Notes: a model not told the origin generated them from the letters alone. A stretch of 64,000 nucleotides of DNA from Dromiciops gliroides (GCF_019393635.1 NC_057866.1:278016874-278080873), one strand, 5' to 3'; shown: positions 47,111 to 57,273, numbered from the stretch's first letter. Made by a program: numbers and translations.

Positions 47111-47710
47111 TGAGAAAATAATTATTAATAGAGAATTTCTTGGGGGTACCCAGAGATCGGTCTCAATCCTCCCCCCCCCCCACCCCCACTCCAGAAACTC
47201 CAGTTCTTGAGGAAGTTCCAATCTTGTCTGGGACAAGCCTAAGGGAGCAAAAGAAATGGAGACTGATTCTTTTGTCTGGCTCAGTGAACCACACCTAGAT
47301 ATTGGATTTGCCTTTGCCCTTCAGCCAGGGTCTCTTACCCCTAGGTCATCATAGAATTCATTTTAATTTGAACCACCCTCAAGTCTTGTCAACCAATGGA
47401 ATTGAATGCTGCTAACCAATGAGCTTTGATCAATGTATAATGACCCGCCTCTATCAAGAGAGGATTAAAATCCTTGACCACGTGAGGCTTCCTCGTTTTT
47501 GGCTCCCTTGACCCGCTCCCTTGGCTCAGAATGCTGCCTTAGTGTGTGCTCTCCCTCTTAGGACTATGTAGGTATGAAGTCCTGAGACTGTGAGAAGTTA
47601 GGGAGACAAGTGATCAATTCTTTACTGGTATATATGATATTAATTAATAATCAATGCTTACTGCCAAAACGGGAGCAATAGCCATTAATATAGAAATAGC
47701 AAGCAATTAA
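47111..47710 (+). mobile_element. Solo LTR (copy B), same family as 12725-13123
   Basis: Starts TGAGAAAA at 47111. It shares with copy A the 'ttgaatgctgctaaccaatg' block (about 47402), the 'gctc.ctctta..actatgta' part and the end 'aatgcttactgccaaaacgg'. A TATA-like GATTAAAAT lies at about 47463. A (C)n run at 47170-47188 is part of U3. No internal viral genes adjoin. Boundaries approximate. Confidence 0.5.
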
Positions 47711-47934
47711 TTTGTAAAATACAGTAGACACAATGTGTTTAAAAACACCGAGACTAATACTGGGGGGAAGGGGACAGCTGTTTTTCCCAGAGCACAGAAT
47801 GTGGGATGTAAGGTTAGGAAACTCCAAATAGGGTGGGGATGTTTTAGAGTGAGAAATGACCGGACTAGACAATAGATTGTATTAGGCCTGGGGGTGGGGG
47901 TGGGGGCTGTAAAAGGAGAAAGGAAATAAGACTT

Positions 47935-48330
47935 TTTTAAGGGCCTCCTATGTGCCAGACACTAGGCTAAGTGCTTTCCAGATATCATCTCATTTGATCT
48001 TCACAACAACACTTCTATGTAGGTGGTGTTAATATATCCATTTTACGGTTGAGAAAACTGAGGCAGATAGAGGTTAAGTGATTTGCCCAGGTACCACAGC
48101 TGGAAAGTTAGAGTCAGTCAATCAATAATTTACAAAGCATCTACTATGTGCCACTGACTCTGCTAAATGCTGGCCATACAAAAAGAGGCAAAAGACAGTG
48201 TCTGCCTGCAAGGAGCTTACAATCTAATGGATTGTCAAAGATGATTCTAAGGTTTTAAGCCTGGGAAATATGGTGGTGTCAGCACAAACAGGGAAGTTGA
48301 GGAGTAGATGATCAAAGGCATTCACTGCTG
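47935..48330 (-). mobile_element. MIR-type SINE and L2 tail
   Basis: MIR antisense at 47935-48112 ('cacaacaacacttctatgta', 'gaggttaagtgatttgccca'). L2 tail antisense at 48115-48330 ('gcaaggagcttacaatctaa'). Confidence 0.7.
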
Positions 48331-48372
48331 TAGTGATGGAGAGGATCAAGCAGAGAATCCAAGAGGAATTGA

Positions 48373-48558
48373 AGAGGAATTTCCTTTGATGATGAGGTTC
48401 TTCTGATATTTCCTTTTTCAGATAACCTTGTTCTGATTAAACTAAGCCCTGAAACAGTACTGAACTTCCTGGAGAAATACTTGGCCACTGAAGAAGAGTT
48501 TGCTAACCGTCCACACAGAAAAAACCAAATGGATGAAGACTTCCTGTTGTTCAGTTAA
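48373..48558 (+). other. Unassigned open stretch resembling a terminal coding exon
   Basis: A pyrimidine tract and AG (TTCCTTTTTCAG, ending 48421) precede an open frame. It runs through LSPETVLNFLEKYLATEEEF to a TAA at 48556-48558. The same frame is open upstream to 48373 (61 codons plus stop). The composition (Glu, Lys, Phe, Leu; few Ser/Pro) is protein-like. I do not recognise the sequence, see no donor-bearing partner exon, and an open frame of this length can arise by chance. It could be an exon of an unknown transcript, a pseudogene scrap or chance. Confidence 0.2.
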
Positions 48559-48739
48559 TGAAATGCAGTTAGAGAGCTATTCTTTGTCTTTCTTTCCCTA
48601 AACAGATAGAGACAGACAAACGGAAAGCAAGTTGGGCCTAGAATTAAACAGGAGGAAGAAGTGGGCAGATTTCCCTTGGGAAATAACAGATTTCCTTTAA
48701 TTATTTTAATTACTCCCAGAAAGGGTGGTTCATCTCTTT

Positions 48740-48976
48740 AATACTAATTCTTCTTCTTCTTCTTCTTCTTCTTCTTCTTCTTCTTCTTCTTCTTCTTCTT
48801 CTTCTTCTTCTTCTTCTTCTTCTTCTTCTTCGTGAGGCAATAGGGTTAAGTGACTTGCCCAGGGTCACACAGCTAGTAAGTGTTAAGTGTCTGAGGCCGG
48901 ATTTGAACTCAGGTCCTCCTGAGTCCAGGGTCGGTGCTCTATCCACTGCACCACCTAGCTGCCCCCAATACTAATT
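48740..48976 (-). mobile_element. WSINE-like CORE-SINE with (TTC)n tail and 10-bp TSD
   Basis: SINE body 48832-48966 (-). The tail is an expanded TTC (GAA on the sense strand) run, 48749-48831. The duplication AATACTAATT lies at 48740-48749 and 48967-48976. Confidence 0.92.
48749..48831. repeat. (TTC)n / (GAA)n microsatellite
   Basis: About 27 perfect TTC units grown from a SINE tail. The minus-strand poly-Arg ORF across it is an artefact. Confidence 0.97.
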
Positions 48977-49104
48977 ATTATTAATGATATTATTCTGGTA
49001 TTAATATGTCTCTGGGACATGGAACAGCAGGAACACCTAAAAATATATAATACCCAGAGAACTGTGAGCAGCTTATGATGGGTGGAATGAATTGTGATGT
49101 GGCA

Positions 49105-49240
49105 GTCAGACAGCTAATAAGCATTTATTAAATGCCTCCTGTATACCATGTAGTATGCTTAGAACTGGGCTACAAAGAAAGCTACAAAATAGCCCCTACC
49201 TCAAGGCATTCCCACTCCTTATTAGGGGAAAGAGGACACA
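49105..49240 (-). mobile_element. L2 3' tail
   Basis: 'taataagcatttattaaatg' and following antisense L2-end pattern. Confidence 0.65.
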
Positions 49241-49514
49241 AAGAGATCAGACCTTTGCTTGGGGTGGATGGGATGATGTCACTGTCACTGGTAACAGGAG
49301 CCATCAGACCCGCTCAGTTCCTATTTTGAGAATGTCCCTTTGTCTAGCTGTTTTCTATTCTTCTCTCAAATTACCCATTCTAGAATGTCTGCAGGAATCA
49401 AAGTCAAGGTGTCTGGTCTATAGTTTATAAACTCTGTCCTCTTCCCATTTTTGATTGTGATTAGTCCTACCCACTTATGGTGGGTAGCTTCAGGAATATT
49501 AAAGCTCAGACCCA

Positions 49515-49745
49515 AGGCTGAATCATCACACTATCTCCCACCACCATGCTTTTGCACTGGCCATCCCCCATGCTTGGAAAGCACACCCTCCTCACTTCTA
49601 CCATCTAGTATCCTGAGTTTTCTTCAGAGCTGAGCTCAAGCATCACTTTCTACATGATGCCCTTCCTGATCTCTCCAGAGGCCAGTGCCTTCCCCCCAAA
49701 TTACCTTGACTTGATTTTGTATCTAGCATAGAGAAAGTGAGACAA
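49515..49745 (+). mobile_element. L2 3' region
   Basis: 'catgcttttgcactggccat', 'catgcttggaaagcacaccc', then 'ctttctacatgatgcccttc', which is L2 ORF2 end order. Confidence 0.65.
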
Positions 49746-49749
49746 CTGC

Positions 49750-51350
49750 TCATCTGAGTCTGCAGGGCTGGGACACTTGCCCTACCTTGCTTTGTACCCA
49801 GCCATTGTTGTTTGTAGGATAGATTGGGTCCTGGAAAGCCTGACTTTTAATTGGGGGAGAGGGATGTTCGTCTCCCCATTCTCCTTTCTGATGGCTTATT
49901 AATCTCCCAACCCTAGTATACTGGGGATGATGCTAATTACAATAACAATTATGGTTTGCAAGTCTAAGGGGGTTCTCCAGTTGGGGAGAGGGTGCTAAGA
50001 GAGGTACTCAATGTATGATATTAATCAGGTCTGGGACAGGCATTTTATTCCTCCACAAAAAGAAGTGCTAAAAAATGGGAGAATTCCAGTGCGCCTTAAC
50101 AGAATTAACAGGATTTCGTACCTTAACTTATAACCATGGTTACAATCAGCTGCAAAGCTAATATTTAAACCTCTGCAGGGCATGAAAAACTGTGCAGCAC
50201 TGCTAATTAGTCATTTTTCATTTCACCTCAGCTGGGCACTATATAATCCAGCAGTCAAATTTGGGTCAGTCTTCTTTCCTGTGACCTAGAAGGTCACAGA
50301 GGTGACCTTCAGCCTCTGATGCTCTGGGGACATGACAGCTGCTGTCCGGCAGGCCTCCTAGAACCCTCAGACCTTTCACCACCAATTGTGAATATTTCTA
50401 CCATGGGATAATCTTTCTCTTCAGAGCATTTAAAAACCAATAGAAAAAGGGAAGAGGCAGCCAGCGACCCTCTGGGCAATCCTGCCTAACCAAGTCCCCC
50501 TGGGGGATAGACAAGGACATGGACACAGTACATATTATTCTCTTGACTTTCCTCCACCCACCTTCCGTCTTCCCAGGCTGCTCTGAGTCCTTCATAATCA
50601 TTGATGCTTATGAAACAGTAATATTCTGTTGGGTTACCTTACATTTCTCTTGTTTGCTCAAGTCTCAACGTTTAAGGCATTTTCTGTGACTACCGTCCAC
50701 TGGGAAATGGCTCTTGAGCACAGAGATTTATGTTAATTCTCTATCGATCCTGGTTATCAGACAAGGGATATTTGCTTCAAAGTTTTTTTCCCCCCCTAAA
50801 TGACGGTGGAAGCAACATTTTCACTAATTTCAAGGTTACTGGGAAGGAAGCCTGCTGTCATTAGAAGTAATTCTTATATCTGATTTCTAATTTTGTATTA
50901 TTTGATTTTTCAATATTGAGGATTTGGACTCTCCATATGTTACTCTGGCCTTAATATAATTTTGATTTTAAACATTAACTGATGCCTTTATTTGCACCCC
51001 AGACATTTTTTGAGAGTGCTTAATCCCACTGAACTCTCTTCCTTCTTAGTCAAGCAAAACCAAAAATATCTGACTGCACTGACAACATTTCACACCTGTA
51101 ACTCCCTCTCCCTCCATCTCTTTACTGTGAAAAGGGAGGTGTTAAGTCATGGATGGTCTGAGGCTGCAATTGTGCATTGTCATCATCTATGCCTATGGCT
51201 CTGCTCCCTCCCTCATACTCCTCAGTTCCTATCACAAGGCACTGTCTTCCCAGGATGCATTCTCCTGATTGAATAATTTGTCAGTCAGTTAACAAGCTCT
51301 TGCTCAGTATCCTGCCTCATCTTTTCCAGCTTGGCATCCTATAGCATCTG
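49750..51350. other. Repeat-poor intron 1 stretch, candidate regulatory DNA
   Basis: No mobile element was recognised over 1.6 kb. At 49930-50230 there are several homeodomain-type TAATTA/TAATTAG cores (for example GCTAATTAC near 49932 and GCTAATTAG near 50203) and an ACAATAACAATT SOX-like run. An enhancer is inference only. Confidence 0.35.
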
Positions 51351-51354
51351 ATGG

Positions 51355-51424
51355 TCTGGGCCAAGTTCAAATCTGCCTCAGCCAATTATAAAACAGACAG
51401 CTGTGTGATCCTGGGCCAATCCTT

Positions 51425-51501
<77 letters not shown>

Positions 51502-51645
51502 AGCCTTGGTTTTCTCATCTATAAAATGGGGATAATGATGGTACCTACCTTCCAGAGTTGTGGTGTGGGAAAAACGAGATATTGAAAAGTGCTTTGCAGC
51601 CCTTAAAGTGCCCTGCAGATGCTGTTGTTGCTGTTGTTGTGAGGC
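51355..51645 (+). mobile_element. MIR-type CORE-SINE split by a (CA)n repeat
   Basis: 'gttcaaatctgcctcagcca' and 'gtgtgatcctgggccaatcc' precede the CA run. 'ggttttctcatctataaaat' and 'gaaaagtgctttgcagccct' follow. Confidence 0.85.
51434..51500. repeat. (CA)n microsatellite
   Basis: About 33 CA units within the MIR. Confidence 0.97.
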
Positions 51646-51649
51646 CCAA

Positions 51650-52550
51650 CCGAGACAGCCCAAGCGGAGTGCTTTGCCAACCTTAAGTTGTTCTGCAAAT
51701 GCTGGCTATTCCTCCTATCAAGTAGATGCTGGGAGTGCTTAGCACGGTCCTAGGCACTGAGGGGGGTGTGAAAGGAGTCATGGCAGAGTCCCCGGCTCTG
51801 CCTAGGACTTTTTAAAGGCTTAGAGCCTTTCTGGGTAAGTAGAGGCAGCATTGTGGTTTTCTCTTCCCCTCTGGGGAGCCAGATGAATTGAAGGCTTTCC
51901 CCCACAGTCCCCCGGGGGATCTGGACTCGGTGAAGACCTCCTGTGTCCTGGTGGCAGTCACTGGACAGTCATTCCTTTGGGGTACCCCCTTGGACTCCAG
52001 GGCTGCAGCCCTGCCTCCTCAGCCTGTGGTGTAGGAGCCCAGCCCCCATCTCTGATCATTGTTCTTAAAATAAAAAATTACTTGTTCATTCCTCGTTTCT
52101 TGCGTGATCACGTGTGGCTGGGAAAGGCACATTCTTTATTGAAAGCCAGGGCTGGATGTTCTTCTCGGCATTCCCCTTTGTGGCTTTCAATCCCGTTCCT
52201 CTCCCTTCACCAGGGCCCCTGACAGCTGGGCTCCCAAAGGACGGCAGACTTGGAAATCGCCTGGCTGCTGCCAAACTCTGGACCAGCAGCCTGCGGGCTG
52301 GGGATGAAGACATGGAAACATCTCATTATGTCTCCAGCTGCCCCTTCAGACACCTTGTGCCACTGCACAGAGTCATCCTCAGACATCCCAGACATCCCTT
52401 TGGTCTCTTCCGATGATCCACTTTGTTTGCATAAAACAGAGCCTTCCCAGTCGATCCCCAAAGAAACCTTTTCACACAGAGTGTTCCCTGGAAAGTGATG
52501 AGCGCTTGTTCAATTCAATCCACGTCCCTTAGTAAACCCTCCTCTCCGTG
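51650..52550. other. Intron 1 stretch without recognised features
   Basis: No exon or mobile element was recognised. Short overlapping ORFs on both strands at 52086-52498 have no similarity I know. Confidence 0.5.
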
Positions 52551-52555
52551 CTTCT

Positions 52556-52786
52556 GTTTGTGGTTGTTCGGTCCTTTGTGACCCCATTTGGAGTTTCCTT
52601 GGCAAAGAGACTGCAGCGGTTGGCCACTTCCCTCTCCCGCTCACTTTACAGATGAGGGGACTGAGGCAGACTTATCCGAGGTCACCCAGCTAGGAAGGGT
52701 CTGAGGCCAGATTTGAACTCAGGAAGAGGAGGCTTCCTGACTCCAGGCCCGGTGCTTTATCCACCGTGGAGCCACCTAGCTGCCCA
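52556..52786 (-). mobile_element. MAR1 SINE, near full length
   Basis: RTE-type tail 'ggttgttcggtcctttgtga' at the left, CORE part 'ttacagatgaggggactgag', head 'agccacctagctgccc' at the right. Confidence 0.88.
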
Positions 52787-52793
52787 ACACTCT

Positions 52794-52864
52794 TGCCTTG
52801 ACTGGAAATTGAACCCGGGTCTCCACCATGGGAAGTGAGAATTCTACCACTGAACTACCAATGC
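52794..52864 (-). pseudogene. tRNA-Gly(CCC)-like pseudogene or tRNA-derived remnant
   Basis: Read on the minus strand, 71 bases begin GCATTGGTAGTTCAGTGG (acceptor 5' side and A box). They continue with AGAATTCTC and an anticodon loop carrying CCC, then GGTTCAATT (B box). This is close to vertebrate tRNA-Gly. The acceptor stem is broken: the 5' side GCATTGG should pair with CCAATGC, but the 3' side reads TCAAGGC. The T stem also has mismatches (CCGGG against TCCAG). It abuts the head of a MAR1 and has no poly(A). It may be a decayed tRNA copy rather than a working gene. Confidence 0.75.
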
Positions 52865-53259
52865 CCACAGATCTCTCTCTGCCCAACTGCACTGGGAATA
52901 GAAAGAAAATGAAAACTGGTCCTAGGTGCATTCTGTGAGGGGATTCAATATGCAAGGAGATCAAAGAATGCCGGTGATTTAAGGAGGGTGAAAGTATTAG
53001 ACTGGGAATCAAGAGGGGCTTCCTGGAGGAGGCAGGGCCTGAGCTCAGGCGGAAGGGAGCTCAGGATTCCTAGAAAGGAGGATGGGATGGATGAGCGCTG
53101 GCCCCAATCATTGGGCATATATTTTCTCTCTAGCTCTTTGTGCTCACCGATAATGGCACCATGACTATTTGGTCTGTCGTCCTTTGCTGTCTGTCAGTAG
53201 CATCCTCCTCGTAATATGGTACCAGGAGCAGAAACTCTCGAGTCCGAGTATGAACACTT

Positions 53260-55270
53260 TAGGAACTTTCCCTTCCTAAATCCAAATCATTTTTCCTGAG
53301 GGTTGAAACAATATCTAACTCTGCTATCGGGGAGTTAGCAACCTCTCCACCAATAGATTCTCAGATCTCTTAGTATCTCCCGGCGCTTGATAGGTGTGAA
53401 ATGATTCCTCAGAATTGATTTCATTTGGCTTTCTCTGATTATTAGTGGTCATGACCATTTTTTCTTTGTTTTTTTTTTTAATTTGGCTTGGAGATCGTCC
53501 TGCCCAATTCTTTTATTTTACAGGTAAGGAAACTAGAACAGTGATTTGTCCAAGCTCGTGAGGCTAAGGGAGCACTTTAGAGAAAGCAAGGAGTATTATA
53601 TAGACCTAAAGCTCTCTCAGTGGGTCTTAGCTGCAGCACCCCCCCCCCATTTAATCAAAGTTACCATTCTCCCTCAGTTATACTTCTTTCTCTCCATCCA
53701 AGTAACAGCAGCAATAATTTCATCCTAAGCCATTTTATTAAAGGAGAGAATGACAACCTGAGCACCTCCTTCATTCATGTATCCCACCCAGTCCCTCTTT
53801 TGGTAGGATTTAGGAGGGTGGAGGAATCTTGCATTTCTAGGATCTAGTAACACAACTAAAGGACGATATGAGAAGGCTTTTGTGTCCCTGTTTTCCTGGG
53901 GTTCCCATTCTGGGCTGTCCCTCACCAGTGCTCCTGGAGTCGGTCCCATCCAGGCCCACAGGTCCTGTTCTTTAGTTAGTCCCCTGCTCTCTCCTGGAGG
54001 CAGGGGCACATTCTGTGGCTTTCGGGGCAGGGCCAAGGCTCTCAGACTTTGGTGTGTCTTCACGGGGCAGCTCTGTGTACTTGCAGGAAGAGCCCCGAGC
54101 AAGGTGGATTGGGATGTGGCGCCGGTTGGTCTCTCTCTTGGCCAGCACAGCCTGTGGTAGGTCAATATGGTACCGTGACACCAGGGCTACCAGATAGGGA
54201 AGGACACCACTGCGTTCCTCCCCTAATGCCCCTCGTTCCGCTTCAGACCAGGACAGGGGTCCAGGCCCACCATCAGGCTCCCACTGAAAGGGCTCTGCCA
54301 GTTCACCCACTTCCCCAACAAGGGCCAGGAGAAGGTTCCTTGGTTTATGCAACTGGCCCCAGTCCCTTTCTGCTGCAGACTCTGCATGGAGGTGGCAGAT
54401 GTCCTCTAGCGTGGGCTCAAGCAAAATGGGGTATCGTGCCCCGCTGCTGTCGTTGCTGCTCCTCCGCCTCAGTGACCATCCCCTTGGGGTCGCTTGCCCC
54501 TAGCATGGTGCTGCAGAGTGAAGGGGTGGCTCCCATGCTGTGGAGGACCCACTAACAGTGAAGCCACGTGCAGCTTCCCAGCTCAACCCTTTCCCCTCCT
54601 TGACCATTTTTTCAAGTGCTCATTGATATTTTGTATTTTTTAAAAAAACAACGCTCCATATCTTTTGATTATATCTATTGGGCAATAGCCCTAAATCTTC
54701 TATATTTGTGCATATTCCCTATAGATTGAGAAATTTTTAGTCCACATTTTTTTCTTTTAGGTCCAGATACACCGATTTTAGTTGTGCAGATTTTAAATTT
54801 TTAAATAATCAAGATTGTCGTTTTTGCCCTTTTTTTGCCTTCTATTACTTATCTGCTAACTGATATTCCCTCTATCCATAACTGTGAAAGATAAGACCTT
54901 CCATTCTCTTCTTTTTTTCCCTAGTATGACTTTGTCCATTAGGAATTTACTCGTAATTTAACAAGATGGTGGCCAAACAGCTGGTCAGTTTTCTAACTAT
55001 TCTCATCCAGTGATCCCCTGACCAGTTTGGTGTGTTTTTGGGTTCACCAGAGACTAGACTGTTGTACTCACTTGTTTCTAGTTCTTGCTTTGCTCATCTC
55101 CTCTGATGGTCTGGCTCTCTTTTCTATTTGGTACTTGGTACTTTTGGTAATTATTGCTTTGCAGTAATTATATCTGGCAGTAAGACTAATCTGTTCTGAA
55201 CATTCCTACTTTTGTGGGAGATTTCCTTAGGTTCATTCCTTTTAGGCTATTTAAAAATTGATCTCATTTT
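53260..55270 (-). mobile_element. Old L1, ORF2 to 3' part, split by the DCTPP1 retrocopy
   Basis: Antisense L1 at 53260-53464 ('gcgcttgataggtgtgaaat') resumes at 54614-55270 ('caagtgctcattgatatttt ... tactcgtaatttaacaagat'). The two parts are collinear across the inserted retrocopy. No intact frame. Confidence 0.75.
53465..54600 (-). pseudogene. DCTPP1: DCTPP1 processed pseudogene (full-length mRNA retrocopy)
   Basis: DCTPP1 is a dCTP pyrophosphatase that hydrolyses dCTP and modified dCTPs. This copy has no introns and runs antisense to MTMR7 inside intron 1. On the minus strand: 5' UTR-like 54600-54507; ATG at 54506-54504; the conserved frame at 54424 to TAA at 53974-53972 (150 codons); 3' UTR to about 53481 with AATAAA at 53517-53512; then a poly(A) (T-run at about 53469-53480). 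Perfect 13-bp duplications TGACCATTTTTTC lie at 53452-53464 and 54601-54613. The conserved frame holds LVGEVGELAE and the C-terminal KYTELP. The ATG frame reaches a TGA after 29 codons because of a net frame change near 54430-54445. In the second metal-binding motif the expected EExxD reads EERSG, so Asp is Gly. Loss of function is therefore likely. Confidence 0.92.
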
Positions 55271-55274
55271 ACTT

Positions 55275-55675
55275 AGCAGCAGTAGAGAGAGCCCATAACT
55301 CAGAATCAGAGGACCTGGGGTGAAAGCCAGGCTTTGCTGCCTTAGAAAGATTACTCAAGTCTCTGGACAACTGAATGGGAGAAGGGTTGCAACCTCTACT
55401 CACACTTAGAAAATCATACATCCTTGAAGGATTCAACACGTAGGTGGGCCAGTAGATAGGGCACTGTACTTGGAATCAGAAAGACCTGAGTTTATGTCCT
55501 GCCTCACATGCTTATTATTTCTGCAAACCTGGGCAAGACACTCAGTGTCCTCTCATAAAATGGGGATAATGATAGCCCCTGCCTTCCAGAATTGCTGTCA
55601 GCATCAGATGGATAACATGTAAAGCACTTAGCAAACCTTTTAAAGCCCTACATATAATGGCTGGCTATTGTAATG
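55275..55675 (+). mobile_element. Two MIR-type CORE-SINEs
   Basis: A short degenerate copy at 55275-55400 ('actcagaatcagaggacctg'). A fuller one at 55437-55675 ('gtagatagggcactgtactt', 'aaaatggggataatgatagc', 'gtaaagcacttagcaaacct'). Confidence 0.75.
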
Positions 55676-55721
55676 ATTAAGGATCGATGGGTGCCTTATG
55701 TGAGCAAAGTACCTGGGCCTT

Positions 55722-55870
55722 CAGTCAGGCAGCCAACATTTATTAGGCACTTGCTGTGTACCAGACCCTGTGCTAGTGCTTGGGATACAGAGAAAGGCAA
55801 GAGATCCTGCCCTCAGGGAGCTCCCAGTCTAATGGAGGAGACAAAATACCAACAGCCATGTTCAAACAAG
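55722..55870 (-). mobile_element. L2 3' tail
   Basis: 'ccaacatttattaggcactt', then 'ctgtgctagtgcttgggata' and 'gccctcagggagctcccagt'. Positions 55871-56113 show nothing recognisable. Confidence 0.75.
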
Positions 55871-56113
55871 ATGTGTGCAGGGTCAGTCAAGGCTAGTCTC
55901 TGAGGAAAGGTCCTAGTACTTCTGGCCCATGGGCCGATGGTGTCACCAATGCTTGGTGTATAGTGAATGTTTGTCTTTTTGATCATAAGTTAAGCATTTT
56001 AACTGATGCTCACCCTAAAAGTCCATGAGGAAAGCTTTAGGCTGCTGCAGTCGAATGGTTCTCAGGCTTGGGAGCAAGTACATTAAAGGGAATATCAGAT
56101 TGTGACTATTTGG

Positions 56114-56228
56114 TCTCCTATATGGTTTTTTTTTGGGGGGGGAGGGGGAGGGTTCGTGGGACAATGAGGGTTAAATGACTTGTCCACGGTCTTACAGCAA
56201 GGAAGTGTCAAGTGTCTTCTCCTATATG
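56114..56228 (-). mobile_element. 5'-truncated SINE with 11-bp TSD
   Basis: The body (56125-56217) is a minus-strand SINE 3' half with a G/T-rich tail. Perfect TCTCCTATATG lies at 56114-56124 and 56218-56228. Confidence 0.88.
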
Positions 56229-56480
56229 TTTTTTTTTCATTTTTTTAAACTTTGTTTTATTGTTTCTTGATGTCTCATGAAGTCACTAGCTTCCACTTAC
56301 CCGATTCCACTTTTTGTTTGTTTGGTTTTTTTTGGTGGGGCAATGAGGGTTAAGTGACTTGCCCAGGGTCACACAGCTAGTGTCAAGTGTCTGAGGCCGG
56401 ATTTGAACTCAGGTCCTCCTGAATCCAGGGCCAATGCTTTATCCACTGCACCACCTAGCTCCCCCCCCCCCATATGTTTT
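56224..56480 (-). mobile_element. WSINE-like SINE carrying a 3' transduction
   Basis: In the sense (minus) direction: SINE head at 56471, body to about 56335, an A-rich run, then about 80 bp of non-SINE sequence holding AATAAA. A second poly(A) (T-run 56229-56246) ends it. The duplication ATATGTTTT lies at 56224-56232 and 56472-56480. The non-SINE part plus a terminal poly(A) inside one duplication indicates readthrough of the source SINE into flanking DNA. It lies only about 66 bp upstream of MTMR7 exon 2 and overlaps the duplication of the previous SINE. Confidence 0.75.
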
Positions 56481-56545
56481 AATGATGCCCCAGTACCAGA
56501 TGGTCCATTCACAGTTCTGACTTAGAAACTGGTTTCTCTGTTCAG

Positions 56546-56668
56546 GTAGAGAACGTGCGTCTGATGGATCGAACGTCTTCCAAAAAACCAGCCCTGGGGA
56601 CGCTGTACCTGACAGCCACTCACGTCATCTTTGTGGAAAATGTGCCTGAAACCAGGAAAGAGACCTGG
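56546..56668 (+). CDS. MTMR7: MTMR7 exon 2, residues 9-49
   Basis: 123 nt, 41 codons, phase 0 at both ends. Acceptor ...CTCTGTTCAG before 56546 and donor GTAGGT at 56669. It encodes VENVRLMDRTSS... and then GTLYLTATHVIFVEN, the first strands of the PH-GRAM domain, which in this family binds phosphoinositides and membranes. The exon ends KETW, where the family also has a junction. Compared with what I recall of human MTMR7, only a few residues differ and there is no stop or frameshift. MTMR6 and MTMR8 fit less well here. Two SINEs end about 66 bp upstream of the acceptor. Confidence 0.95.
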
Positions 56669-57273
56669 GTAGGTACTATCACCAGGATAGTCTTTCTATT
56701 CATGGTTATTTGTAGTATGTTTTGTTTGTTGGAATTTTGTCATTTCCATTTCTGGTGGGGGTCTCTGTAAACCAGTGATAAAGGCCGGTCTTGTCATCTT
56801 CTGGATGCCCAAATCTTGCTGAGCTCCATGGGAGACTTGGCCTTCATCAGCCAGAGACTTGGGCTTTGTTTCCACAGTCCGGGAAGCTCATCCTTGAGCA
56901 GCATTTTTGGTTAAGTGAGGTTGGAGACCTTCCTACAAGAAGACTGGAGGAAATGAGTTAGACAGTAGTCAAGCCTGAGAGCACCCCCACTGAGAGTCAG
57001 AGAGTGTGGGGTCAGATACTGTCCAGCCACTTGCCAAGGGTCACATGACTTTCCTGTGGTCTTGGATTGCCCTTCTGTAAAATGAAGAGGTTGGGGAGCT
57101 GGACTTGGGGGCTTCTGTAGCTTCAACCCAAGACCTCATCACTAGCTTAAGGACTCACAGCATTGGCTCCAGGGGTCAAGGACTGCAACTCCAAGGCCAA
57201 GGACTTTTGCTTGTTCTTAGACATGTAGAAAATGGGCCATTTCATCTCTATAGTATTTCCTCTTTTCTGAGAG

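Noticed and set aside
48710-48946. ORF with a run of more than 20 arginines
   Set aside because: It is the antisense translation of a (TTC)n tract and a SINE.
52794-52864. Functional tRNA-Gly gene
   Set aside because: The acceptor stem and T stem no longer pair, so it is called a pseudogene.
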